NCBI GenBank assembly: GCA_947396885.1
Contig: OX377202.1
Location: 28,697,407 to 28,761,406, forward strand
Length of the DNA: 64,000 nucleotides
Reading direction: 5' to 3'
DNA from: Heligmosomoides polygyrus polygyrus
Lineage: Eukaryota; Nematoda; Chromadorea; Rhabditida; Heligmosomidae
The number at the start of each line of letters is the position of its first letter. The stretch's first letter is position 1. The notes below the pieces were generated by a model that had not been told where the DNA came from, did no database searches, and worked only from the letters and a program-made list of their open reading frames with translations. Both the position numbers and the translations under genes were made by a program. This document shows, piece by piece, positions 43,934 to 54,860 of the stretch.

Positions 43934-44403
43934 GCCAGTCAACATTGCTGAGGTACGCATTTACTATTTACTGCTTTATTTAAGCCAATAACAAAGCGAC
44001 AAAATCAACTAGCAAAAAAACGTGACAACTCTACGATTGGCTGTAGAACAAGGAAGGAAGGCATGTTATTTTTGAAATAAATCTGCTAGCTGAGAAGAGC
44101 CCATGATATAGATTCATATATGCCATCCATAATAACAATGATTCCATTGAGATCATTTCGATATAAAATTTCTGAGAAAGTAAAAGTATTATCTTTCTAA
44201 TTACATTATAATTAATTACGTAATTACAAGACATAATTACATTTATGACATCGAAATCGCCGTTCTTATAAATACGCTTAAGTATGAAGGACCAAAAAAT
44301 ATGGGGAAGTTTAACTCCACATACCTTTCTTCTGATTCGACGAATGATCACTAGTGCCAACTGAGGGTCTTCTTATGTCAATTATGCTATGTTATTATGT
44401 TTG
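43934..44403. other. AT-rich, no gene seen (copy B)
   Basis: Counterpart of 21764-22236. Confidence 0.4.
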
Positions 44404-44649
44404 TTATGTTATGTTATTGTTAACAACACAATATGTGTTTAGCAAACCAGTTGAATTTGTCAGTACAAGGTCAAGAGGTGCTGCACAAGGTGCTCTTTCG
44501 GCGCTATGGGAGAGATCGTGCGATGCAGACATATCAAGCGATGACCTAGAAATTATGAATTTAGCTGACGGCTTAGGATGGTGATTCCAGTCCATATCAG
44601 GCATACTAAAGTCACCAACTATGACGGCAACTCGACGGGAAGAGCACAA
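44404..44649 (-). pseudogene. Decayed CR1-like endonuclease fragment (copy B)
   Basis: Counterpart of 22237-22515, with VAVIVGDFSMPDMDWNHHPK and APLDLVLTNST. Confidence 0.65.
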
Positions 44650-44738
44650 GTCGATAACAACTTTACATAGCTGTTTGGCCTTGAGAATGTTGATGTTTTA
44701 TCTTTAAAAACTTAATAAATGAGTTGTCCACTTTTCTG

Positions 44739-44990
44739 CATGTATTATTGCAATGTATTTTTTAATTCATGCTGATTAATAAGTAATATTGCAATATATT
44801 TTTCACTGATCAGCTCTAACGCGGCTATCTTTCTCTATGGTTTTCTCGGCTTATGATATTAGGAACCGGTCTACCAAGTACCCCGGTCCGTTGGATAGAA
44901 CTAAATGTTTCAATGAATGAACAAGAAACTCGAAGCTCTACCCACGGTTCTTCATGATGTTCTAGAACATCTTGTTCTGCAGGAATAAGT
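44739..44990. other. About 250-base block present only in copy B
   Basis: At the equivalent place copy A goes straight from CACTTTTCAGCAT to CTTTCTC (about 22565-22580). The block includes AT-rich sequence with TATTGCAAT words in both orientations. A minus-strand frame continues through its right side into shared sequence (44825-45157). I found no flanking duplication, so deletion from A is as likely as insertion into B. Confidence 0.6.
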
Positions 44991-45354
44991 ATCTTTCTCA
45001 AAATCGACATAATTACCGAAGTGTTTACAAAATATCCTTGATTGGGGTAACCCCGTTGCTTGTTTGTGGATATTAGGAGCTCCAATAATTGATGATGTAT
45101 AATGCTCCCTCGCAAAAGTTTCTGAAACAAATTATCAGGGAAGTGCCTCAAACGCATGTCTAAATGGAGAGAACGAAAACCACTACGAGAATTTCCACCT
45201 TTGAAGTAGGAAGTTAGGTATCATTTTTGCAAAGCCTTAAACCCAAGGAGTCAGGTCACTGAAGCTCCAGTATTGAGTTGTACTATCAGCACGTACCTAA
45301 CGCGTTTGTGCGCGCCCTTCGAAGAGATAAGGGAGAAAGATACCGGTGCAATCA

Positions 45355-45420
45355 GATTGGTGGCTTAGCGGAGACTGGCGGTGGTTCATAGATGCAGAGT
45401 TAGGCGTTCGATTCCGTCGG
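45355..45420 (+). repeat. tRNA-like sequence (copy B)
   Basis: Counterpart of 22940-23005 with a better A box (TGGCTTAGCGGA) and B box (GCGTTCGATTCCG). Confidence 0.45.
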
Positions 45421-46144
45421 AGGTTCGCATTTTTAATGGTCATTCCTTGTTTGGTATCTATCACACTTCCAACTTCTCCCATGCACATGTTCGACTATAG
45501 GCTGCCAACTACGTGCCCAGAAAGAGATTTTCATCGGTTGCCCTCTCTATATGCAACACTTTGCACTTTATGCAGATTTTTGATGGGACTCTTGGCTACG
45601 TGAAGAAAGAACCTTTTCAACTAGACATAAATAATGCAATTGCAAACACATATGATGGCACCAGTTTAGTAGTCGAGAATGGGTGTCCTGACATTATCAT
45701 CTAACATGTGCCCCACATGGTCAAAGAAGGCCAAACGATCGTTGCACAAGACCAGTTGTGCCCTGCTGCCCGTCGAAAGTGCACAACTACTGTAGACACA
45801 TTGATGATGACGAGCAGGTAGCTACTGCAGTTCCAGCAGGTCAGCAGTTGGTCATGAAACTCGTCTTGTGAGCCAGTCAATTAAAAAATATAGACAGATT
45901 TTTTTTGTTGAAGTTATAATATCTTTAAAAAAGGTGATTGCGATGAATCACCGTGACATGAGTTTATGCTCTCCTGACAAAGAGATTATCGTGGGTAATT
46001 CTGAAGCCGCATTATTACGCTCTCGCAACTCTTAGTTCGAGGTTGATTTTGCCTAAGGGGGTTATCTGGGAAGCTGATCACGATTATGACATTCATTTTT
46101 GAAATTTCGATCGATTACGATTATGGTCTTTAGCACGTGTGCAT

Positions 46145-46410
46145 GCCATCACATAGTAAACTTTGAGGGTTCTTAGCTCCTTGGGCTCAAGGACTTTGCA
46201 AAAATGGTACCCACTTTTCTACTATGTGAACTGTGGTGGTTCTCATAGTGGTATTCAATTTCGTCGTTCAGACCTACGTGAGTATCTATGCGATCCTATA
46301 GTAAACTTTGAAGGTCAAGGACTTTGCAAATTAAAGCCCACCTTCCCAGTGTTTCAAGGGTGGATATTCTCGTGGTGGTATTCGTTTCAGCCGTTCAGAC
46401 ATGCGCCTGA
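46145..46410 (+). repeat. Two-copy imperfect tandem repeat (copy B)
   Basis: Counterpart of 23749-24008. Confidence 0.5.
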
Positions 46411-46933
46411 GACACTTCCCTGGTTAGGATATACCCTGTCGCGTTAGAAAGAAAGATGTTTGAGTCGGGAAACATCAAGAGGTTCTACAAATATTTCAGA
46501 TCCAAAAATAAAGAGGCATTTTGTGCTCCTGTTCCTTGTCTGCAGACCCTAGGAGTTGTATGTACTTACTTCTCGTATGGATAAGGCTAATATGCTGGAA
46601 GATAATTTTCGTTACGTCAATATTCACAACGAACTATGCTGCTTGGCTGGACTACATACAACTTGTCATACTACTATAAAACAGTACCCTGGGTTCCTTT
46701 CGTAGCTAGTGTACAATCTGCTAGCAAAATGGCATAAATTGTCCTTATTTTTCCCTGATCAGATTTCTTTTTCACTCATTCGGAAAGTAGCTGGTGTTAT
46801 TAGTGGGCCTCTCCCTCACATTTTCAATCAACCTTTAATTTACGATGGGGTTTCACTTCGTTGGAACTACTCGTATGCTCCTCAAATTTTAGAGAGCAAT
46901 CTGCTTCAAATCTTGAAAACTATTATCCAGTGA
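46411..46933 (+). pseudogene. Decayed CR1-like pre-RT fragment (copy B)
   Basis: Counterpart of 24009-24527, with YNLLAKWHKLSLFFPDQISF and VAGVISGPLPHIFNQPLI. The glycine in ISGP is the more typical residue. Confidence 0.65.
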
Positions 46934-47308
46934 GTACTACGCTTATATATTGTAGACTCTTGAAAAAGTTATCTAAGAATGTATGACGCATCGCTTCGCA
47001 CAAATTTTATATTATCAAATTGCTAATATGGCTTTGAAGTACGACGTTCTATTGAAACCAACTTAAATGAATGTTTAAAACCTAAGATATACTCTCCCGC
47101 GGAACGTCCGCTTCAAGTCGTCGACAAGGGTAACCTGCTGACACGAACCGTTTTTGCACTGGAGCGCGTTTTCAGCGCCAAACCTGAATCGCTCCCTGCA
47201 GTTAGTAAAGTTCAGAATTTATTGTTCAGCTCCACCTAATCTAGTGTTCGTCGTCTTCAAAGTTCTATTCCTGAACCTATAAAGTGCTTTTGAGCTTATT
47301 CTATAGTG
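46934..47308. other. No gene seen (copy B)
   Basis: Counterpart of the start of 24528-26384, up to the insertion site. Confidence 0.35.
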
Positions 47309-47320
47309 CAAGCGAGCAGA

Positions 47321-47537
47321 TTCTTCAAGTGTTAGTATTGTGCCAAAACGAGGTTATTATGGTGAATCTTCTTTATTTATGCGGACGCTAACCTTACTAA
47401 CGCAGAGTGGCATCGGCACTCTTGGTGGATCGAATCGCCTCTGAAGACGACGATCTCGTCGAAACGTTGGGCCACGCATAAATAAAGAAGATTCACCATA
47501 ATAACCTCGTTTTGGCACAATACTAACACTTGAAGAA
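47321..47537. repeat. Perfect 63-bp inverted repeat
   Basis: Arms 47321-47383 and 47475-47537 match exactly by eye. The right arm starts CGCATAAATAAAG, immediately after the ribozyme-like motif. The AATAAA-type signal seen after each motif is therefore part of the arm. Confidence 0.93.
47437..47472 (+). ncRNA. Hammerhead-ribozyme-like motif
   Basis: In order: helix I strand GCCU (47437-47440); core CUGAAGA (47441-47447); one unpaired C; helix II GACGA, loop UC, UCGUC (47449-47460); core GAA; self-complementary ACGU; U at the cleavage position (47468); then GGGC (47469-47472), pairing with GCCU through one G-U. Helix II differs completely from the other two motifs yet still pairs perfectly, which is strong covariation evidence. 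Confidence 0.75.
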
Positions 47538-47594
47538 CTTGAAATGCCGAGGTTTTATGAAGGGAGAAGCTTTGATTTAATACAAGCGAGCAGA

Positions 47595-49064
47595 ATTTCT
47601 GAGCGCTTCACAAGAATAGAATCCATTAGTTCCTCTGTTTATCTGATTGACGGTCTAAATGCTGCGTAGTGGAGATATGCGTATTCCCTACAATTGTTCC
47701 TGCTACACCGTTGATAGCGCCAAGGAGGCGCCGTCTGTTGCGAGCTTCCGAAATGAGATTTTTGTCTAAGTTTGCGTTCAGGTCAACCAATAGGTCCATT
47801 ACTGCAGTGTCGGCGAATTGGTACCGGACTTCTCTAGAAAATATAACATATTGAATTGCTCACCATTCGCCACCACATGTGATTATGTTCGCTTGCGTGA
47901 CGCCACAGACTGAAAATCGCAATGTGCAGGAAGTGTATAGCGCGATCTCTTCTTGTAGGACAGTCAAAAGTCACTGCTCTCTTGTCCTTTAATATAAGAT
48001 ATGAACCATTCTTTTTCTTAAAAACTAAGGATTTATAGGATTTAAAGCACTGCGTTCATCTTTTTGGATAAAGGAACTATAGATTTTCAAGGAAAGCCAT
48101 AGTAACTTTTCATAAAACAAAGTTTTGTGTCGATCTTCTTAGGGAGTCAAGTTTAGTGTGTTCGTTTTGATTCGGAAGAAATTATTCTAAAAGTACCCAG
48201 TTTGAGGTGAAAGTGGAACGAAGATCGCCTGCTGCCATTGTTGTTCTTATGGTGTTTTTGTGTTTTGACGGCGCCTGAGGTAGCTAAGGCCCTCCACACT
48301 TTTGCGGCGAAGCGGTGGCCCTATCCTCAACCATATGCCAGGGATGCAATAATGATTCAAAAAATATTACCATCGCGGCTGATTTGCAGCCGATTTGCCG
48401 TCGGTAGAGTCTGCCTTCGTTCTAGACTTTCGCTGCGGGGTCTCGAATGGAGACGGACGCGTCCTTTAAACTTCATCGATAACGCCGAGATCAGCTGATT
48501 ATTTTTGGGCACACCTTTGTAGAAGACCACTTTCCTCGTGTGTTTTGTCTTCCTTCTTCTCGTCTTTCCTCTCATTCTTTGTTATCGCGTATATTATCTT
48601 ATTCTCCAGGCGTCCTTGCGTAATGTTCATCCAGCATGCCTTCGTTGTTTCGCAATTTCGGACGTATTAAACTGGCGTGTCCTGACGCTGTGTTATTTTC
48701 CTTCATAAACTACTTGTTAATGCTTAACTTTGCGCTACTTTGGCTGGCTGGTCAACGTTCTTCGGAGAGACTTCCACCTTTGTGGTCTTCCTTCTGGATC
48801 CCTTCCTCGTCTGCTGAAGGTAGCTAACTTATATGCTTATTTAATAAAAGTTTTGCTGTCATTGAGAGAACTCAAGAAACGCTTGTGTTGACAGTATTTT
48901 GTCTAATCGTGAAAATTGTTTTCAAATGATCCTCGCAGGCAGAATAGCGGACCCCGCCACGAAGCGGGACAAACGCTGAAGAAGAAGAAGTGATCCTCGC
49001 AATGACCCATCAGTTTTATCATTGCAGCTGCAAGAACCACACCTACTCTCCGAACAGAGAATGC
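47595..49064. other. No supported gene (copy B)
   Basis: Counterpart of the rest of 24528-26384. Confidence 0.4.
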
Positions 49065-49205
49065 GGGTTTTACGGGAATACGAGAGAAAATGCCCGAACC
49101 GCGCCGCGTCTGTTTCGGTGCGAGAAAATGCCCGCAACCAGGGGAGAAAATGCCGGCGACCAAGGGAGAAAATGCCCGTAGCCAGGGGAGAATATATGTG
49201 TGGCC
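49065..49205 (-). repeat. 22-bp minisatellite, minus orientation (copy B)
   Basis: Counterpart of 26385-26545 with about one unit fewer. Confidence 0.75.
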
Positions 49206-50339
49206 ACTGAACGGTTTTCGATAGGGTCCATTACAACAACCACTACAACAAAACACATGGTAATCACGTGGACAGGAATACAGTATTTTTCTCATGCCGT
49301 CAAGTAAAGAGCATGAGAAACTGAAACTGTGGCACCATCACTTGGATTCCCTAGCAGACTTCAAGGCCTTACCGTGAAAGAGAAGCTTTAGAGAATACGA
49401 GGAAAGATTCTCGTTACACAGTTAACAGGCATGCTGCACGGCTAAGTTAGTACCAACGGTGTTTTATGTGAAAAGAACACTGCAAAGAGCGAAAGAAGCG
49501 TTTTCGCCAGATCTCAATTTCTAGCACGTAAAACTAGAATACAAGCACATCAACGAAACCTGGTAACTTAAAATTACTTTTCGAAGCATAGAGCTGTGAA
49601 GCTGTAGGCCACCTCAACTTTTGAGTTTGTTTTTGAGCCACATGAACTCCACATGGAGTGAACAGTAAGGTTCATGCACATCGAAGTCATGAGAAGTAGA
49701 AAATGAAAAAATGGCAGAACTTATTTGGGAAACTATTTACAAATTGGTTTTTAGGTTTTACTGAGGTTCTACTGAGTTTTTCTGATGAAGTCTTCATTTT
49801 TGACCAATCTATTCCTTCTTTACTAAAACAGGATTTGAACATAGATAATTCAACATTCATTGCTTTTCAAGTGATTTTCATCTGATACACCGTTTGTATC
49901 GTGATTACTTGTTGTGCCCATTTTTTATTAAAGCTTTTTTTCAGTATAGGATTTCTATTTTGATTCGTTGCTTCGTTGGTTGTTGCTGTTTTTCAGATAT
50001 TTCCACATATCTCAATAAAGGATTTAACTATCCGAATGGTTAGTTGCAACATAGGTTTTACCAAAAACGTTACTAAAATGACCAGAACCTACGGTGTAGC
50101 ACCTCGCCAAAAATGTTTCAAGCCACCTTCTCGAAATATAGAGTGTTTTTCGAACATGAAATGTTGCGACCAACTTCTTATTAGAGCTTTGGTAGGAATG
50201 AAACGTTGCGGAAATAGACCATTGTATAGTGATAACGATGCGTCCGGTTAAGGCTCTTCTAATGTACGCTTTTTCCACAGTTTCAAACTTTTCTTAGTTT
50301 CCTAAGCGATGATTACCGCTCAAACCAATCTTCTTGTCA
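49206..50339. other. Interval between inverted minisatellite arrays (copy B)
   Basis: Counterpart of 26546-27721; no recognisable gene. Confidence 0.4.
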
Positions 50340-50740
50340 ACCCAGGCATTTTCTCCCCTGATCGCGGGCATTTTCTTCCTTGGTTGCGGGCATTTTCTCC
50401 CCTGATCGCGGGCATTTTCTTCCTTGGTTGCGGGCATTTTCTCCCCTGGTCGCGGGCATTTTCTCCCCTGGTCGCGGGCATTTTCACCCTATTTTGGGCA
50501 TTTTCTACGCACACATCACGCGCCGTGAGACACCACATGATGGTGTGCTACAGACTCTTCTTGTCAACCCAGGCATTTTCTCCCCTGATCGCGGGCATTT
50601 TCTTCCTTGGTTGCGGGCATTTTCCCCCCTGGTCGCGGGCATTTTCTCCCCTGGTCGCGGGCATTTTCACCCTATTTCGGGCATTTTCTACGCACACATC
50701 ACGCGCCGTGAGATTCGGGCATTTTCTCCGTAGACCGTTT
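50340..50740 (+). repeat. 22-bp minisatellite, expanded (copy B)
   Basis: The array seen in A at 27722-27868 is present as two successive blocks (about 50340-50515 and 50570-50728). They are separated by a duplicated CACATGATGGTGTGCTACAG segment (from about 50530) that occurs once, upstream, in A (27683). So copy B carries both extra units and a ~230-bp block duplication. The 148-codon frame across it is a by-product of the repeat. Confidence 0.8.
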
Positions 50741-51619
50741 TACGGAGGTGGATAAGCTGTTGTTTTAGCCATCCCAATCCGTTTTGGTCTTGATTTCTCC
50801 CAGGTATTTGGTTATAAAAAATCATAATCAATTTTTTTTAATTTTAATTTTTTAAAAGATTGATTTTCTAAGTGTCCTTGAACTGCAGAGCTGACTGTTG
50901 TCTCGTTGTGTGGCGTTACCACGGCACCTGTGTTAGAAAATACGTACGTGGACGAGTAGGTCATCTTGTGTAACCTTCTTTGCGCAAGGGTTGTGGAGTA
51001 TTCGTGCCCATGAATGGATGTCTGGATTCTTTCGTCATCTTCACATTGTTCGTTGAGTCATCATTCCTGCTCCCAATCATTTACTGATGCTAGCGGTTGT
51101 CCAGAACTAGGACGGTCTAAAAATTGATGTTTTCTGAATTGTTTTTTTTTTGCGTTCTTTTTCTGCATATGCTGACCGTGTCATTATGCCTGCTTTAAAC
51201 CTTTTCTGATCTACTTCCTTTATTGAGTTTGTTAGCAGCTGTCCAGAGTTTATATACGAAGAGGCCTATTAAGGCCTTGATGCTTTCACTCTTTAGTCAG
51301 TTATTTATAATATCTTACCTTATACACATATATAAATATTTTTTGACTTTCAGACATATTTTATTGCTAGTGTGGTTAGGCTAACTCAGTTCCCATGGAA
51401 GCGGCATTGAATGGAAGCGTAATGAAGACCTGAGTATGACCGAAATTGAGACCGGACTCCCAGGTGCTTCGTGCTTATATGCTGCTCGAAAGTGGTTTCT
51501 CTCCTCCGATCGGAATCACGCCATAGCTATACTGGTTGCCTAACCGACCTCTGCACCGTTATATGACGATGAAACTTTTTGCTTAAACTATGATTAATTT
51601 AAATTACTTATTACTCTTA
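50741..51619. other. No gene seen (copy B)
   Basis: Counterpart of 27869-28779. Confidence 0.35.
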
Positions 51620-51844
51620 TTCTCATTTTACTGCCTTCGTTGGGTTAGGCTCCTTGTATCTGGGCTTCGGAATGCTGCAGAACAATTAAACATAAAGAAA
51701 TCGCAGGGCATAGTGACACTACGCTGTCTTACTTTCTTATTTCCCCATTAGGTTGCTAAGATTATGGATTGCTGTTTTATTTCCCCGTTTTTTGAGCGCA
51801 CTTAAGGTGCAGTTATAAATAAATAAATAAATAAATAAATAAAT
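51620..51844 (+). mobile_element. CR1-like 3' end with (TAAA)n tail (copy B)
   Basis: Counterpart of 28780-29001, with the same GCAC/GTGC hairpin and a shorter tail. Confidence 0.55.
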
Positions 51845-51917
51845 TCCACCACCCTTTCTAATCAAACTAAACCGTACATCACACAACGTTATGGTTAGAA
51901 ATGCTCAATTCACATCA

Positions 51918-52195
51918 TAAAGGATAAAGGAAAGGCGTTATTCAATCCCTTTTGGGGTGTGCCAGCGCATTCTACTTCTGCGGGATGTCGTGGAGGCGAC
52001 ATGAATGCGTATTTGGCCATACAATGCGGTGGCCAGCCGATGAACAAGTCAGCGCTTTATCCTTCCCAGACACGTACCAATTCACCAACTCCGGAGAGCT
52101 TGGTTAGCCTAAGCGCGAAATCCGAACCAGGAACCTGGTATCAGGTGCAGGTCGGCGCCTCCTCCGACTGCGCTACACGCGCCAAAGTTCCAATC
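51918..52195 (-). repeat. tRNA-derived SINE-like element (copy B)
   Basis: Counterpart of 29078-29365, with small internal deletions in the body. Confidence 0.7.
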
Positions 52196-52621
52196 ATAGT
52201 CGACATTATTCCATTGCCAGGGACCTCTAATGTTTCTGAAGCAGTTTGCTTGCAAATTGATAAGAGTATTTATAATTTGATGATAACCAGTTGTGAGTGG
52301 AGGATTATCCTTAGGCAGATATCGTTGCTTGAGGCGCTCAGCGCACAAAACCATTCAGAGAAGCATTGGCATTTGTAAACCGAAGGGAGAAACATCTATG
52401 CGAACACTGCTGAATTATGTAATTATGGCTAATCCGGCTAATTATGGCTAATTCATTATATGACCTGCTAAGGCAGATCGGATAACGCGTGACATAACAG
52501 TAGCGGGTGAGCCTTCAAAGCTTTCAAAACACAAGATCTGCTTCCACGCGCATACATTGTAATCTTTTTAATACTAACAATTTCAAACGTCTAGGATAAT
52601 CAGGAGAACCAGCAACATTCA
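52196..52621. other. No gene seen, up to the gap (copy B)
   Basis: Counterpart of 29366-29797. Confidence 0.35.
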
Positions 52622-52821
52622 NNNNNNNNNNNNNNNNNNNNNNNNNNNNNNNNNNNNNNNNNNNNNNNNNNNNNNNNNNNNNNNNNNNNNNNNNNNNNNN
52701 NNNNNNNNNNNNNNNNNNNNNNNNNNNNNNNNNNNNNNNNNNNNNNNNNNNNNNNNNNNNNNNNNNNNNNNNNNNNNNNNNNNNNNNNNNNNNNNNNNNN
52801 NNNNNNNNNNNNNNNNNNNNN
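52622..52821. other. Assembly gap, 200 N
   Basis: The flanks match A at about 29797 and 31188, so the true missing sequence may be about 1.4 kb including the (TA)n and 42-bp repeats. Confidence 0.97.
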
Positions 52822-53725
52822 TAAATTCTTTCAACAATTTTTTTCGGTAAATTATCAAGTTTACTGCAAGATTTAGCGATTTCTTTTCATATAAAATCAT
52901 GTTTCTATCTATCGAATGATGAAGGAAACCTACTACCGATCTCATTTTAGAAGTGATCTCCGACAACTTGCTATTAGCGTTCGTGGTTCTCAACCTCAAA
53001 ACATCCATGTCGACATTGGGAGGCGGAGATAGTGCGCTCCAGTGTTAAAAACGCGCTCCACTAAGATAGTACCTCGCGGTGAGATTCCACACACGAGAGA
53101 CAATTTGAACTAAAGATAGAAGCTCTCAAAATAGGCGGTCGCCAGGGAAATAAGGAGAAGATACGCTCATGTCTTGTTCCCGTAATTTAGTTCAAGATGT
53201 AAGACATCGGAATGTATTCCACCTGGTGTCCTGGTGGGCTCTTAACCTATTTTCCCACATAATGAAAGAAAGAAGTTCGTTAGCATGTCACATATCGTTG
53301 TTTCTGCGTGCTAAAGTACAGCTTAATAAATCAAAAAAGTAGTAGTGTAAGGTGTAAATCATTTTTTTCATCGAATGAAATGGTAAGAATTGTGATAATT
53401 TCAAAAAATCAGAATGTTAATCAAAAAATATAGCAATATTTCTGTAATGTCGGATGTTACAGAAATGTTTTCGTAGAGTTTCAGTTAAGCATTCATCTTT
53501 TTTCAAAGCATCCAGATATAGATCGTTATACCTTGACGTTGTTAGGCTTCCGCTTGCTTCGTTTGTTGTTGAATGCTCATTGCTTTCAGGGCGTCGTTTG
53601 CTTTAGGATGACGTATGCATGATAAAACAAAAACGATAGATTTTTCTGAACGTGATAGTGTCTCATTGAAAAGCTTTACTCTTTTTTGCATCACCGCCGC
53701 TTAAAACTAGTTGATTTTGAAGGAA
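52822..53725. other. AT-rich, no gene seen (end of copy B)
   Basis: Counterpart of 31188-32110. Confidence 0.4.
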
Positions 53726-54076
53726 TATTAAATTTTAAAAAATTACCTGGTCTACCGAATTTACCGGAATTTACCGACAATTTTCCACGTTAAAATTATG
53801 CAATGAATAATTTACCGGCGGCAGGTCAGCGCATACCCCTCTTGCCGACGTGTTTGGCACGTCTACTGAATCACCAGGCACGATGTCGATGTTTAACAAT
53901 CGTTTCCAATACTCACGATCAGTGCCCCCACACCATTTGTGACAGACCGACGGACACACGCACACACACACGCTTGCTCTTTTATATGAAGTAGGATATA
54001 TATACATTATATATAAGAACTGCAAGACTATACATATATACACATATATTAAATAGAATTTCGGGGTTTCCTCTTA
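53726..54076. other. Low-complexity stretch right of copy B
   Basis: It holds one unit related to the 42-bp minisatellite (53833-53885), a short CA run (53955-53970) and TATA-rich sequence. No gene seen. Confidence 0.45.
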
Positions 54077-54300
54077 CCAGGATACTATCTCAACGGTAGG
54101 TCGGAACGGCGCAAGTGTTGTATATGGGCAGAACCGCCCCTTCCTGGGAAGTAACAAACTGCAGGTATCTCGACCCCAATACAACTCCGCGCAGAGTTAG
54201 GGGCGACGGAAGTCGCCTGTTGGCGCCCTGTTGATTCACGTACTCCACAACTGAGGGGCGCGCGCGAGGGCCCGTATTGCAACTCGGCGCAGTGCACAGG

Positions 54301-54355
54301 TGGCGTAGTAGGGAAGCGCTTGGGCTCGTGAGCGAAGGGTCGGGGGTTTGGATCC
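54301..54355 (+). repeat. tRNA-like promoter segment in left arm
   Basis: A box tggcgtagtagg (54301-54312) and B-box-like ggtttggatcc (54345-54355). The same pair appears inverted in the right arm (about 55113-55167). Confidence 0.5.
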
Positions 54356-54518
54356 CGCAGACTGCGTTTGTTTTGCACTTTTGCAAAATCCATGTTTATC
54401 ATATAGGTAATTCACCTAGGGGTATTACAGTGTGTTATAGAGCATGTTTACATATAACATACCACCCATACCGTTAACAAGTGTGGTCCAGGCAGGTAAC
54501 CAATTTTGCTGAAACTTC

Positions 54519-54860
54519 GTCTAGGGGGGTTATTTGGGGTGCTGATCACGAATCTGACATCCGTTTTTCACAATTCTGTCTCTACCTGCGTCACCGGCAA
54601 AACTTTAAGAATGTAATCCTGTGCCTTTCTGTATCTATATTATCCAGCCGAATCGTGAAGAATGGATATCAGATTCGTGATCAGCACCCCAAATAACCCC
54701 CCCCCCCCTAGACAAAGTTTCAGCGAAATCGGACCATGCCTGGACCACCCTTGTTAACGGTATAGGTGGCACCCGACCGAATCGTGAAGAACGGATGTAA
54801 GATTCGTGATCAGCACCCCAAATAACCCCCTAGACGAAGTTTCAGCAAAAAATTTTTTTT
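54519..54860. repeat. Threefold GATCACGAATCTGA block
   Basis: One copy reads GGGGTTATTTGGGGTGCTGATC (split here as GGGGTTATTTGGGG, then TGCTGATCACGAATC) on plus (54525-54560). Two more lie on minus (about 54665-54730 and 54795-54845), each followed by a CTAGACRAAGTTTCAGC stretch; one has a run of about ten C. Confidence 0.6.

Larger units (their letters stand above)
47309..47594 (+). mobile_element. 262-bp ribozyme-bearing insertion, copy B only
   Basis: The element (47321-47582) lies between perfect 12-bp direct repeats caagcgagcaga (47309-47320 and 47583-47594). Copy A has one such site, caagccagcaaa (24909-24920), differing at two positions. Its first 63 bases (47321-47383) are the exact reverse complement of 47475-47537. 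The 91-base centre holds a hammerhead-like motif, and 45 further bases (47538-47582) complete the element. No protein is encoded. Identical arms imply recent origin. Long inverted arms around a ribozyme look unlike a standard MITE and unlike the 168-bp insertion in A. Confidence 0.85.
33117..53725 (+). repeat. Segmental copy B (pairs with 4373-32110)
   Basis: Parallel copy of A. It begins at CTAAAAATGAAATTTTTATA, within a few bases of the PLE 3' end, and remains alignable to about 53715 (ACTAGTTG), where copy A meets its gap. It contains the empty sites for the LINE and the 168-bp element of A, its own 262-bp insertion, an enlarged 22-bp minisatellite, and a 200-N gap in place of the (TA)n and 42-bp repeats. 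Confidence 0.93.

Noticed and set aside
50340..50740. CRISPR-like array or a repetitive 148-residue protein
   Set aside because: The 22-bp units are directly adjacent without unique spacers, and the reading frames simply follow the repeat. It is a minisatellite.
4373..53725. Copies A and B as LTRs of a giant element
   Set aside because: They are far too long, contain many unrelated repeats, and their ends show no LTR-type termini.
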